Source of the DNA: Verrucomicrobiales bacterium
GTDB taxonomy: Bacteria; Verrucomicrobiota; Verrucomicrobiia; Limisphaerales; F1-12-MAGs170
Assembly: GCA_005777315.1 (NCBI GenBank)
Contig: SXMN01000094.1
Coordinates: 1 to 58,500 of the forward strand
Direction: 5' to 3'
Length of the DNA: 58,500 nucleotides
Of the stretch, positions 1 through 8,810 are shown piece by piece; positions within the stretch are counted from its first letter, which is position 1, and each line of letters begins with the position of its first letter. The translations under genes were made by a program, and so were the position numbers. The notes beneath the pieces were generated by a model. That model worked only from the letters and a program-made list of their open reading frames with translations. It was not told the DNA's origin and made no database searches.

Positions 1-281
1 ACTACCTTCCAGCCGTCCGTTGGGAACAGTCCGCACGACCCGACCTCTCCACTCGACCCACTCACGAAAGCACCAATTCAAGGGATTTGAACCGGTCACT
101 GTCTTTTCAGGTTTACCCCGCTCTTTCTGAGGTCAGAGCATCCTTTGCGTCACTCAAAGAACGAATCCACGGATGCCGCCCTCTGGCGATGAAAACCTCC
201 AATTCACGAAACCAGCTCAAAACACCTGCCGTGTTTGACTTTTCAAGTTGATCATCTGAGAGTCGTGGCACTTCAACAAAC

Positions 282-629
282 ATGAAAGCTCTATCCCTGA
301 TCACCCTGTTGTCGTCATTCGTTGCATTTCCACAGTCCGCATTGCCTCAGGCCTTGCAGACTTCTCCGCGAACGTCTGCGGAGAAGTCAGGGAAAACGGT
401 TCAGTCCGTCCTGACCACTTCAGTTCGAACCAGAAAATCCGATTCTGATCTGCTTCGCAAACAGGTTACTTTTACCGGGTTCATGGTGGACGCTGCCAAG
501 ACAAATTCGTTGTCGAGGATGTTGAGCTTGCGTCGGCCTGTGGATCCAAAGAGGGATGGGGAAAACGTAATTAACGATCCTGTTACCGGACGCATCGCGG
601 GAGTGCGATTTCTTTCGATTAATTTCTGA
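282..629 (+). CDS. Small secreted protein of unknown function
   Basis: 115-aa protein starting at an ATG. Residues 1-24 look like a Sec signal peptide: K3, a hydrophobic stretch to about residue 16, then a possible cut near ALPQA. The mature part is short and polar. It ends in a TGF-containing strand followed by a DPVTGRIAGVRF segment and a final SINF. From memory, small exported verrucomicrobial proteins share this kind of ending (TGF near the middle, DPxTGRxxGxxxFSIxF at the end). I can name no function. It stands alone, with no same-strand partner closer than 150 bp. Confidence 0.6.
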   Translation: MKALSLITLLSSFVAFPQSALPQALQTSPRTSAEKSGKTVQSVLTTSVRTRKSDSDLLRKQVTFTGFMVDAAKTNSLSRMLSLRRPVDPKRDGENVINDPVTGRIAGVRFLSINF

Positions 630-776
630 TCCAGATGGTTTATTTGCAACCTCTCGCAGGAAGCGGTTCGAGATTCATCAAGAGCATGGCACTGCGGCCT
701 CTGGTCGGAGAAGAAGTGTGATGGTGGAACCTATTGAGTTGTTCAAACGAACTTCCTCTTGTACGAGGTTTGGCCA

Positions 777-1442
777 ATGTTGAAACCCGCGCTAGGTAAA
801 AGGCTTGGATCGCTGCTTCGAGGTGGTACCCACACGCAACGTGATTCTCAGGAAGGAGGTGGCTCTGACAACACTCAACAGGTACTGTTGGGGCGTGGAA
901 TGAGAACCTTGATCGATTCCTCGGGAGCTAATTCATCGAGGACGATTCATGATGAATGCGCCACCAATCGTCACCCCTCCCCTAAGTTTCAGCTTCCCAG
1001 GTGGTACCTCCTTGCGGCTGATCTCGTGCTGCTGGTTGTCGCCGCAAGTATCGTCCATCAGACCGATCATCTCGGACTCGAGAGATGGGTTGTAATAGGG
1101 GGAATCGTTGTGAGCGGGGCGGCGTGTGCGCTCATGGCCGCCATCCGCCCGCTTCCGATGGATGACAATGGCGGTGACCCGCTTGATGACTGGACGGTGC
1201 TTCGGGACGGATCTGGGGGAACCGAAAGGATAGTCATGGTTCATCGTGTTGGACTGGCTTTTGCATGCGAGATCAAACAGATCCCCGGCGGAAGAATCGA
1301 AGTCGTTCCCATCTCCGCAGAGCCGAATTCCAATCTTACTGCCAAAGAAATTCATCGCCTGACATTGGAAGCGGCAAATACATTTCGAAAACTTGAAGCA
1401 ACTCGAGCGACTCGATTGAGGTCTTCGCTGGGCAGTTTCTAG
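777..1442 (+). CDS. Hypothetical protein with two membrane helices
   Basis: About 221 aa from the ATG at 777; the frame also opens at a TTG at 759 and has a later ATG at 900. The first 75 residues are polar and low in complexity. Two hydrophobic helices follow, one beginning WYLLAADLVLLVV and one beginning WVVIGGIVVSGAAC, and then a soluble tail of about 100 residues on the far side. No family recognised. The coding call rests on frame length and on the pattern of two helices plus a charged tail. The start is uncertain, and the unstructured N-terminus may not be translated. Confidence 0.5.
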   Translation: MLKPALGKRLGSLLRGGTHTQRDSQEGGGSDNTQQVLLGRGMRTLIDSSGANSSRTIHDECATNRHPSPKFQLPRWYLLAADLVLLVVAASIVHQTDHLGLERWVVIGGIVVSGAACALMAAIRPLPMDDNGGDPLDDWTVLRDGSGGTERIVMVHRVGLAFACEIKQIPGGRIEVVPISAEPNSNLTAKEIHRLTLEAANTFRKLEATRATRLRSSLGSF

Positions 1443-1482
1443 CTGATTAGACACAAAGCCATCGTTGACACTCCTTCGGTCC

Positions 1483-2277
1483 ATGTTTACGTTCTCCCAG
1501 TTTTCAAAACCCAAAACGAACATGTTACTTCGAATCAGCCTAGGCATCGCAATTCTGGCCGCGATTGGAGCACTATACATTGGCCAGGTCGAGTTGGCAC
1601 CCAAGATTGCAGAACTCAAGACCGACCTCCAGACCGCTCAAACCGAACGGGACGACTCTCAGAAAAAGGAAAAAGCAGCCGTAGCGGAAGCCAAGAAATC
1701 CAAGGCGGACATGGATTCTGCCAAGAAAGAGCTTGCTGATACATCTCAAGCACTGGACGACAGCCGGGCTAAGCTCTCAGAACAGCAGAATCGAGCGAAC
1801 AAGCTATCCACGGATCTCACCAAGACGACTGGCGAGAGAAATGAAGCCCGTGAAGAGCTTTCCATCTGGAGAGCAGCCGGACTCACTGTGGATCAGGTGC
1901 GGGAAATGAAAGCGCAGATCGCGAAAATCAATGAGGAACGCGAGGCAATCGCAGGGGAAAACACCATTCTGATTCGGAACAACCGGCAATTGAAAAATCG
2001 TCTCGCGATCTACGAAGTTGAGGATCAGAAGGAACCGGAAATGCCAGCAGGCCTCAAGGGTAAGGTCTTGGCGGTGGATCCAAAGTACGACTTTGTAGTG
2101 TTGGACATCGGTGGGAACCAAGGTGCAGTCGAACGAGGAAAACTCTTGATCAGTCGGGCCGGAAAACTGGTAGGGGCGGTAAGAATTACCAAAGTTGAAC
2201 CTACTCGCTGCATCGCTAATATTATCGATGATTTGAAACAAGGCGATGTTTTAGAGGGTGACCAGGTGCTCTATTAA
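1483..2277 (+). CDS. Membrane-anchored coiled-coil protein
   Basis: About 264 aa from the ATG at 1483; 1522 (MLLRISLGIAIL) is an equally good start. One N-terminal helix (roughly residues 14-34) anchors it. A long Glu/Lys/Ala-rich coiled coil follows (about 40-190). The C-terminal 70 residues form a small beta-rich domain with a GKVLAVDPKYDFVVLDIG segment, a positively charged middle and an ending of GDVLEGDQVLY. The overall plan (anchor, coiled coil, beta domain) recalls MreC-like scaffold proteins, but I see no specific MreC signature. It is followed after 24 bp by a small lipoprotein gene on the same strand, so the two may be co-expressed and act in the envelope. Confidence 0.72.
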   Translation: MFTFSQFSKPKTNMLLRISLGIAILAAIGALYIGQVELAPKIAELKTDLQTAQTERDDSQKKEKAAVAEAKKSKADMDSAKKELADTSQALDDSRAKLSEQQNRANKLSTDLTKTTGERNEAREELSIWRAAGLTVDQVREMKAQIAKINEEREAIAGENTILIRNNRQLKNRLAIYEVEDQKEPEMPAGLKGKVLAVDPKYDFVVLDIGGNQGAVERGKLLISRAGKLVGAVRITKVEPTRCIANIIDDLKQGDVLEGDQVLY

Positions 2278-2301
2278 ACACACGTGCCAATCCCCATGCC
2301 G

Positions 2302-2475
2302 ATGAAACATATCCGGCGAGTTAATGAGATGCTGACGGTGTTGTTTATTCTGGGAATGCTGGGAGCAACTGGTTGCTCGACGACCCGTGACACGGAAAAC
2401 GTCTCAGAGCGCCCATGGAATGCGCCCAAGAACTGGGAACATGGTCTTCCTACGGGTTTGATGGATGGTCGTTGA
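2302..2475 (+). CDS. Small lipoprotein
   Basis: 57-aa protein from the ATG at 2302; in-frame GTG 2284 and ATG 2296 lie just upstream. A hydrophobic stretch ends in GATGC, a relaxed lipobox with the lipidated Cys near residue 25. The mature peptide is only about 33 residues, carries an ERPWNAPKNWEHGLP motif and ends GLMDGR. From memory, short verrucomicrobial lipoproteins share the RPWN...GLP pattern. It directly follows the coiled-coil membrane protein, which suggests a shared envelope role, but no function can be assigned. Confidence 0.65.
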   Translation: MKHIRRVNEMLTVLFILGMLGATGCSTTRDTENVSERPWNAPKNWEHGLPTGLMDGR

Positions 2476-2541
2476 CACTAAATGACGCTGCGAGAGATGC
2501 ACTGAGGACACAGCGAACGCTGATTTCCTAACAGTTCGCTT

Positions 2542-4107
2542 CTACTTCGCAAACTCTATGCACCGGGTTTCACGAACCACAGTAACTCTAATTTGCCCTG
2601 GGTATTGAAGCTCGGTTTCGATCTTCTTCACTATGTTCTTTGCGAGAAGATACGCCTGTTCATCTGACACCTTGTCCGGTTGGACAACGACTCGCAGCTC
2701 GCGTCCTGCCTGCACGGCGAAGCATTTCTCGACCCCTGGCAGCGAGAGCCCTATCTGCTCAAGGTTTTCCACACGCTTGATGTAGGTCGTCATCGTTTCA
2801 GAGCGAGCACCAGGCCGCGAAGCACTGATCGCATCGGCTGCGCTCACTAGAATGCCCAACACGGTCGTATGTGGAACTTCGTCGTGATGCGAGGCGACAC
2901 CGTTCACCACATCATCCGTTTCACCATGTCGCTTTATGAAGTCCGCACCGATGATGGCGTGCGATCCCTCAATTTCGTGATTTAATGCCTTACCGATGTC
3001 ATGTAGAAGTCCGGCTCGCTTTGCTGCCGTTGCATCCACACCTAGCTCGGAGGCCATGAGGGCCGTGAGATGAGCGACCTCAATCGAGTGGTCCAGAATG
3101 TTTTGCGCGTAACTATGCCTGAACCGGAGCCGCCCAAGAGTTTTGACAACCTCCGGATGCATCGGCGGCAGCCCTAGTTTGAAAACGGACTCTTCTCCAG
3201 CCTTTACGACGGCTTCGTCTACTTCTGTGGTTACTTGAGCCACGACTTCTTCGATCCGGGTAGGGTGAATGCGCCCGTCTTGGATCAAGCGTTGCATTGC
3301 TTCGCGGGCAACTTCACGGCGAACTGGGTCAAAACCGGAGAGAACTACGGCGTTTGGCGTATCATCGATAAGTACGGTTATGCCTGTGGCACCTTCGAAC
3401 GCGCGTATGTTCCTTCCTTCTCGTCCGATGATGCGTCCCTTGATGTCTTCGCCTTGAAGGGCCACCGTCGCCGTAGTTGTTTCGAATGTATGGGTGCCAG
3501 CATATCGCTGTATCGCCAGACTGATGACCCGGCGGGCGTGGTCCTCGGCACGGCTCTTCACATCTTCCATGATGTGGCGGGAAAGACTCATAGCTTCGTG
3601 CTGGCTCTGCTCCTCGACCTCCTTGAGCAACGCCGCCTTGGCTTCGTCTTCGGACCAATTGGAAATCTGCTCAATCTGCTGCTTGCGCTGCGAACTCAAT
3701 TCCATCAAGTGTCGCCGCAATACTTCCGTTTCCGTCCGGCACCGATCGAGTTCTTGCTGGTGGGTCCGAATGGATTTTTCCTGCTGAACGAGGCCTGTGA
3801 GTTGTGAATTAATCAGATTCTCACGTTCGCCGAGCCGCTGCTCACGCTCGGAAAGTTCCAAGCGGCGTGCGGTGAAGGCCTTTTCATTCTGCTCCCGTAA
3901 TTTGATGATCTCCTCATTGACTGAGAGTCGAGATTCGCGGATGAGGTTTTCCGCCTGTTGACGTGCGCCATCCAACGTGCCTTTTTCGAGCGCCAAAGCA
4001 GATGCAAGGAGCCTGCGCTCCTTCCTCCGGAGAAGGCTGTATCCGACAGCTGCACCCAAGACAATTCCGACGGTGCCTGCCATCCAAAAAGTATCCGCAA
4101 AAATCAT
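2542..4107 (-). CDS. rny: Ribonuclease Y
   Basis: Endoribonuclease that starts turnover of many mRNAs, anchored at the membrane. From the ATG at 4107 the protein has 521 residues, close to the usual length of about 520. Order of domains: N-terminal membrane helix (about 5-25), long charged coiled coil (30-200), KH RNA-binding domain with IGREGRNIRAFE (about 210-275), then an HD domain with LLHDIGKALNHE, the metal-binding His-Asp pair. The frame extends upstream to 4140, but 4107 sits 2 bp after the stop of the upstream gene and gives a normal N-terminus. Last gene of a rarA - cyclo-ligase - rny block. Confidence 0.95.
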   Translation of the reverse strand: MIFADTFWMAGTVGIVLGAAVGYSLLRRKERRLLASALALEKGTLDGARQQAENLIRESRLSVNEEIIKLREQNEKAFTARRLELSEREQRLGERENLINSQLTGLVQQEKSIRTHQQELDRCRTETEVLRRHLMELSSQRKQQIEQISNWSEDEAKAALLKEVEEQSQHEAMSLSRHIMEDVKSRAEDHARRVISLAIQRYAGTHTFETTTATVALQGEDIKGRIIGREGRNIRAFEGATGITVLIDDTPNAVVLSGFDPVRREVAREAMQRLIQDGRIHPTRIEEVVAQVTTEVDEAVVKAGEESVFKLGLPPMHPEVVKTLGRLRFRHSYAQNILDHSIEVAHLTALMASELGVDATAAKRAGLLHDIGKALNHEIEGSHAIIGADFIKRHGETDDVVNGVASHHDEVPHTTVLGILVSAADAISASRPGARSETMTTYIKRVENLEQIGLSLPGVEKCFAVQAGRELRVVVQPDKVSDEQAYLLAKNIVKKIETELQYPGQIRVTVVRETRCIEFAK

Positions 4108-4109
4108 TT

Positions 4110-4757
4110 TCAGGACGCACAGCGGCCAAACGTCAGCCATCGAGTGGGCGTCAATAACGTACTCATTAACACATCATGCGGTTCCGCCGGGACTGAACTT
4201 AGGAGTTGCTGATCAAAGGCTACTCCACACTTTATCCCGACAACGGATGCCAGCATCTGATCGTAAAACCCTCTTCCCCGCCCCAGCCGGTATCCGCGCT
4301 CATCGAAAGCTAGTCCAGGCACCAGCACCAAGTCCAGTTGGTTTAGCGGCATGACTTTCGCTGCAGGTGCAGGTTCCAGCACTCCAAACTGACCTGCAAC
4401 CAACTCAGATTGAGATGGCTCCACTAAAGCCGCCGAGTACGAGTATAAGTCTGCATCAAATCTGGGGAGGCAAACTAACTTGCCAGAAGTCACCCCTTTT
4501 TGAATTAGCGGCAGAATATCCACCTCGCCTTTCATGGGAACGTAAAGCATCACGCTTGACGCAGATTCCCAAGCGGACTTTGCCTGCAAGCTCGAACAGA
4601 CGTGATCGGAACCCCTCGCGGCAAGATCCGCAGACATCTCTGCTAGAATCTGCCGCATTTCGCGTCGCAAGTGCGATTTCGCTCCCTGCTCTGTAGTAGG
4701 ATGGCGGCAAGTCAGTTTCAAGCTGGCCTTCGTAATTCCGCTTGAGCCGCACGCCAT
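4110..4757 (-). CDS. 5-formyltetrahydrofolate cyclo-ligase
   Basis: Converts 5-formyl-THF to 5,10-methenyl-THF with ATP, in cytosolic one-carbon metabolism. The family appears in the N-terminal KSHLRREMRQIL segment (basic, ATP-binding), in LVPGLAFDERGYRLGRGRGF near residue 160, and in FYDQ, which together form the phosphate and folate site. At 215 aa it is slightly longer than the usual 180-200 because the annotated ATG lies inside the end of rarA (40-bp overlap). A shorter start closer to KSHLRRE cannot be ruled out. The stop is 2 bp before rny. Confidence 0.9.
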   Translation of the reverse strand: MACGSSGITKASLKLTCRHPTTEQGAKSHLRREMRQILAEMSADLAARGSDHVCSSLQAKSAWESASSVMLYVPMKGEVDILPLIQKGVTSGKLVCLPRFDADLYSYSAALVEPSQSELVAGQFGVLEPAPAAKVMPLNQLDLVLVPGLAFDERGYRLGRGRGFYDQMLASVVGIKCGVAFDQQLLSSVPAEPHDVLMSTLLTPTRWLTFGRCAS

Positions 4758-6091
4758 CGGTCGATTCGTTCTTTGATCTTCTTCTCCACTCCTTGATCTG
4801 TTGGCTCGTAGTATCGCCTCGTCGCGCCCAGATGGTCTTGGGCTACAAAGTGATCTGGATGGTCGTGCGCATACTGATAGCCCTGGCCATGTCCAAGACG
4901 CGTTGCTCCAACATAAGTTGTGTCTTTGAGATGCTTAGGCACAGGCAGAGTTCGTCCCGAACGGACATCGTCCAATGCTGCATCGATCGCCTTGTAGGCG
5001 CTGTTGCTCTTGTTGGCGGTCGCAATATAGATAGTCGCTTCCGCGAGAGGAATTCTAGCCTCTGGCCATCCGATGAATTCCGAGGCTTCCATCGCAGCGT
5101 TCGCCAATATCAGTGCCATGGGGTCTGCCAGACCGACATCTTCGGCAGCACAAATGACAATTCGCCGGGCAATGAACCGTGGATCCTCTCCTGCCTGAAT
5201 CATCTTAGCCAGCCAGTACAACGATGCGTCAGGGTCACTCCCGCGCATCGATTTGATGAAAGCCGAAATAGTGTCGTAATGAGCGTCGCCGTCACCATCA
5301 TACACGATCGCCTTCTTCTGGATGCTCTGTTCAGCAACGTTGAGAGTAATGCGGATGATTCCGTCGGACGCGGGAAGCGTCGTCAACGCTGCAATTTCAA
5401 GCGAGTTCAAAGCCTTACGAGCATCTCCATCCGACATGGTCGCAAGATGTTGAAATGCTTCGGGTTCGGCCCGGATTCTCAGGTGTCCCAAACCTCGTCC
5501 AGGGTCCTCCAAGGCGCGCTCGAGTAATTGTCGCAACTCCTCAACTGTCAGAGGGAGCAATTCAAACAGTTGTGATCGCGAGACGAGTGGTGAATTGACA
5601 AAGAAAAATGGATTATGAGTGGTGGCACCAATCAGTCGAATTACTCCAGATTCCACGTCAGGCAGCAAAACATCCTGTTGGGATTTATTGAAGCGATGAA
5701 TCTCGTCCACAAAGAGGATTGTTGATTGTCCGGTGTTGTGCAGACGGTTCGAGGCTGCTGATATGACCCGTCGCATGTCGGCGACATTGGATTCGACACC
5801 ACTCAGACGTTCAAATTTGTTACAAGTCTGTCTTGCGATGATTTGGGCGAGAGAGGTCTTACCAGTGCCAGGAGGGCCGTAAAAGATAAGCGATTGAATT
5901 CTGTCAGCCTCAATCGCGCGGCGGAGTAACTGGCCAGGGCCAAGAATATGAGACTGACCCACATACTCAGATAATGAACTCGGACGCATGCGTGCCGCGA
6001 GTGGCATTGGGGAACCATGCTCGCCCTCCGGGCTCGGAATTGGCTCCACCGGAGGGGCGGGCTTCGCTTGAAACAATTCGTCCTGCGCCAT
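4718..6091 (-). CDS. rarA: Replication-associated recombination protein A (RarA/MgsA, AAA+ ATPase)
   Basis: AAA+ ATPase related to clamp loaders that acts at stalled replication forks. 457 aa. Walker A is GPPGTGKTS (about 72-80) and Walker B is ILFVDEIHRF (about 125-134). A sensor-1 region (GATTHNPFF) and arginine-finger segment follow. The C-terminal half has the RarA tetramerisation region with DDVRSGRTLPVPKHL and the ending RRYYEP...IKERIDRWR. An N-terminal tail of about 30 residues before RMRPSSLSEYVGQ is Pro/Glu-rich. First gene of the minus-strand block leading to rny. A region without genes lies upstream and should hold the promoter. Confidence 0.95.
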   Translation of the reverse strand: MAQDELFQAKPAPPVEPIPSPEGEHGSPMPLAARMRPSSLSEYVGQSHILGPGQLLRRAIEADRIQSLIFYGPPGTGKTSLAQIIARQTCNKFERLSGVESNVADMRRVISAASNRLHNTGQSTILFVDEIHRFNKSQQDVLLPDVESGVIRLIGATTHNPFFFVNSPLVSRSQLFELLPLTVEELRQLLERALEDPGRGLGHLRIRAEPEAFQHLATMSDGDARKALNSLEIAALTTLPASDGIIRITLNVAEQSIQKKAIVYDGDGDAHYDTISAFIKSMRGSDPDASLYWLAKMIQAGEDPRFIARRIVICAAEDVGLADPMALILANAAMEASEFIGWPEARIPLAEATIYIATANKSNSAYKAIDAALDDVRSGRTLPVPKHLKDTTYVGATRLGHGQGYQYAHDHPDHFVAQDHLGATRRYYEPTDQGVEKKIKERIDRWRAAQAELRRPA

Positions 6092-6641
6092 GAGTCAAAC
6101 CTGAATCGACTTTGGAGGAACAGCCCCCCTTGAAGAGCCTGCTTAAGCAAAAAACCCCGCCGTAATGCCGTGTGTAAACAGTTCCTTTGAACTTGCTAAG
6201 AAACAGGTGGAACCGACTTGTCAGCTTTCGACTTCCAATCAAGGCCTGTCGTCCACCAGCTAAGTGAAGGTTCCGTCATCAGTAACTTTACGGTTCAAGG
6301 ACTTTGCTTCTTACCACGAACATGGCAGGGTAAATTCAAAGTCAAATTTCTCAAAGACCAATTGTGAATTTGTGCGGACTGCCTTAACCGACCTTACCCC
6401 GCACTTTCTGCGCTTGAGAATCGTCCTTTGTCAGCACTCTCTCAAGGGAAAAAGTGTGAAAAAATTTAAGACAAGTTCTAATTCGCCGCAGATTATGCTT
6501 CACCACCGCACCCCGCGACAATCATGTCTTGAGCGATTAGCACTAACTTTGTCTCGAACCTTCTGACTCACGGTGTGTCCATGCCAATTCCTCGGCATTG
6601 TCGTTGTCGTGATGTCTGCTGAGTTCTGGCGGTTGGCAACA
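6092..6641. other. Intergenic stretch, no gene recognised
   Basis: About 550 bp between the start of rarA and the 3' end of the DUF3500 gene. It is AT-richer than its surroundings (for example around 6335-6480). Short open frames here have no protein-like character. It should contain the rarA promoter on the minus strand close to 6092-6200. I see no clear tRNA-like fold, strong hairpin or repeat array. Confidence 0.5.
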
Positions 6642-7676
6642 TCATTTTTTGTGGTGTTCCTCATAGTGGGAACGCAGCGGATCGCCGCCAAAATCTCTCT
6701 CCAAATCGCGCCAAACCGCATGAACGTGATTGGCATTGTTCTGAGTGTTATCATACTCGATAAGGAATGATGGTCCTTGGATTCGGTAGTAGTGTCCTTT
6801 TCCAGGCTCGATGGCACCGGCCCACGCGAAGCTGATTTTGGCCGGAGAAGTACTACGAATCTTCTTCAGATCCTGATCAGCAAGCTCACCCCGGTTTCGA
6901 AATACATACTCCTTGACCACATCCATGAGCATTTGTTTCTGATCCTTTGTCATTTTGCTCATCGCCAAACCAGATGGGCTTAGAACCCTGGCTTTCCGAT
7001 CCGCAGCGGTGATGATGTCGGCGGGGGCGACATTGGTGTAGATGGCGATGCTACGCTGAGTGTCGTCAAGAGAACGAACCAACTGACGTGCAAGATCTTC
7101 CTCACGGCTCAAAACGCGAAGTCCAGCTCGTTGTCCCTCTCGAACTTCTCCAGGATTCGTTCCCAAGAATGAAGGCGTCACCGCGATACTGGCGCCCTCG
7201 ACCAAGGTGAAGTTAAGAGCCAAGTGATGCCCTTCCCAACGCCATGCCCACGTATCCTTTGTGCTCGGTTTGCTGAAAATGCTTACGAAATAAAGTTCAG
7301 GGTCTCGGACGGGGCCTTTGCCTTGTTCAATCTCGGCCAGAATTTGTTCCAAGCTCATTATGGTGGAAGCCTTCATGAAGCCCCGCTGGCTCAAGGCGGT
7401 GTTGAGAAGCGCATGAGCCAGGTGTCGCTGGGCCGGTGTCATTTCCTTGAGGGGAAGTCCCTTTCTAGCGCGTGGAATGAAATGCCAGTTGAGGCGCTCG
7501 TCGTCCTTGAAGTCGAATATAGCCTTCGCTTTCTGCTCCGCCGTGAGGGCCGCGAGAAAATGTGTTGCGGCGGCGGTCATTTCCTCTGCGGGACCATGTG
7601 CACGGGCGGAGTCCGGCAGAAGAAAACAGGCGATGGCTAGAAAAAATGCGTATATGTGTGTGTGAACAGAATGCAT
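6642..7676 (-). CDS. DUF3500 family secreted protein
   Basis: 344 aa with a Sec signal peptide (about residues 1-26, ending DSARA before HGPAEEM). The body matches my memory of DUF3500: an early FDFKDDERLNWHFIPR segment, a GHHLALNFT strand, FLGTNPGEVREG, and a C-terminal YYRIQGPSFLIEYDNTQN strand followed by NHVHAVWRDLERDFGGD. The ending EEHHKK and several conserved His residues could bind metal, but no activity is established for the family. It is transcribed divergently from hflK. Confidence 0.85.
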   Translation of the reverse strand: MHSVHTHIYAFFLAIACFLLPDSARAHGPAEEMTAAATHFLAALTAEQKAKAIFDFKDDERLNWHFIPRARKGLPLKEMTPAQRHLAHALLNTALSQRGFMKASTIMSLEQILAEIEQGKGPVRDPELYFVSIFSKPSTKDTWAWRWEGHHLALNFTLVEGASIAVTPSFLGTNPGEVREGQRAGLRVLSREEDLARQLVRSLDDTQRSIAIYTNVAPADIITAADRKARVLSPSGLAMSKMTKDQKQMLMDVVKEYVFRNRGELADQDLKKIRSTSPAKISFAWAGAIEPGKGHYYRIQGPSFLIEYDNTQNNANHVHAVWRDLERDFGGDPLRSHYEEHHKK

Positions 7677-7841
7677 GGGACGAAGTCAATTCAGTTACCA
7701 CCAAAAGGGCAACAGGAAAAAAACCACTGAAAAATTGAAGGAGAACAATTGAGAGGAACTTCAGCCTTGCGCCTTGGTGCAGGTGTGCGAGCGTTGATCA
7801 AACGTTTTGGAACCGACCCATCAATAAGAGGAGAGCATTGT

Positions 7842-8804
7842 GTGAGCTATCGAGAGTCCATCCCCAAAAACCCGCTTCACAAATACGGCCACTGGATCAG
7901 CCTCAGCTTCTGGCTGGCGCTGTTCGCCTGCATTGTGCTGACTAGTTTCTATACCGTGCCTGCGGATTCGGCGGCCATCGTGCAACGATTCGGGAAGTTT
8001 CTCCGCACCGAGGAGCCTGGCTTGCGTTTCAAGGCACCTTTCGGTGTGGATCAAATTACTCAGATTCCAATTCGCCGGCAGCTCAAGCTGGAGTTTGGCT
8101 TTGCAACGCCCGACGCATCCAACCCTTTCCAACACGGTCAGGATCCCGAAATGGAGAAAGCAATGGTCACGGGAGATCTCAATGAGGCCCAGGTGGAATG
8201 GATCGTTCAGTACCGCATCAATGATCCGAAGCTCTACCTTTTTGAGGTGCGAGACCCTGAAGAGACACTCCGCGCGGCATCGGAAGCGGTCATGCGTGAA
8301 GTGGTGGGTGATCGAACAGTGGACGAAGTGATTACCGTCGGAAGACAGGAAATTGAAAATGAATCCAAAGTTGTCCTGCAAAAAGTTGTTCAACAGTATC
8401 AACTGGGACTAAGCATTGACCTGGTGCAGTTGAAGAACGTGAACCCTCCGAAGCAGGTGCAGGCATCTTTCAACGAAGTAAATCAGTCGCAACAGGAGAA
8501 GCAACGTTCGATCAACATCGCCAGCGGCGAGTACAATAAAGTAGTCCCACGGGCCCGTGGCGAGGCGGCTCGTTTGCTGGCAGAGGCTCAGGGCTACTCA
8601 CAGAAGCGGATCAACGAGGCCGAAGGAGACGCGGCGCTTTTCAATGCCGTCTTTGCACAGTATCAGAAGTCCCCTGACGTGACCCGACAGCGCATCTACT
8701 TGGAGACGATGAGCGAGGTGCTCCCCAAAGTCAGTCGCAAGGTTATCGTCGACGACAAAGGCCAGCAAGTGCTGCCCCTATTGCAGCTCCATACCGGAAA
8801 GTAA
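7842..8804 (+). CDS. hflK: HflK, SPFH/band-7 membrane protease modulator
   Basis: Forms the HflK-HflC complex that surrounds and restrains the FtsH protease in the inner membrane. The best start is the GTG at 7842, which has an AAGAGGAG ribosome site 6 nt upstream; the open frame extends to a TTG at 7749 without a ribosome site. From 7842 the protein has 320 aa: a membrane helix (about 18-38), the SPFH domain with FGKFLRTEEPGLRFKAPF, VEWIVQYRINDP, and a charged alpha-helical stalk with ARGEAARLLAEAQGY. hflC follows 6 bp downstream in the same operon. Confidence 0.93.
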   Translation: MSYRESIPKNPLHKYGHWISLSFWLALFACIVLTSFYTVPADSAAIVQRFGKFLRTEEPGLRFKAPFGVDQITQIPIRRQLKLEFGFATPDASNPFQHGQDPEMEKAMVTGDLNEAQVEWIVQYRINDPKLYLFEVRDPEETLRAASEAVMREVVGDRTVDEVITVGRQEIENESKVVLQKVVQQYQLGLSIDLVQLKNVNPPKQVQASFNEVNQSQQEKQRSINIASGEYNKVVPRARGEAARLLAEAQGYSQKRINEAEGDAALFNAVFAQYQKSPDVTRQRIYLETMSEVLPKVSRKVIVDDKGQQVLPLLQLHTGK

Positions 8805-8810
8805 GATACC

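Noticed and set aside
1..90. Plus-strand frame open to the left window edge with a stop at 88-90
   Set aside because: Only 29 codons, Pro/Ser/Thr-rich, nothing identifiable; could be the end of a gene but cannot be supported.
113..304. Minus-strand frame of 63 codons before the first gene
   Set aside because: Composition is plausible, but it overlaps the start of the secreted-protein gene, has no ribosome site and no recognised motif.
933..1619. Long minus-strand frame opposite the 777-1442 gene
   Set aside because: Lacks helices, signal or motif; the plus frame has clear membrane helices, so this is a shadow.
100..6460. Short similarity between 110-170 and 6395-6460 (CCCCGC-CTTTCTG-type match)
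   Set aside because: Shared stretch is about 15 bp with loose matches around it; likely chance.
6264..6566. Plus-strand frame in the gap after rarA
   Set aside because: No domain, irregular composition and no ribosome site; treated as non-coding.
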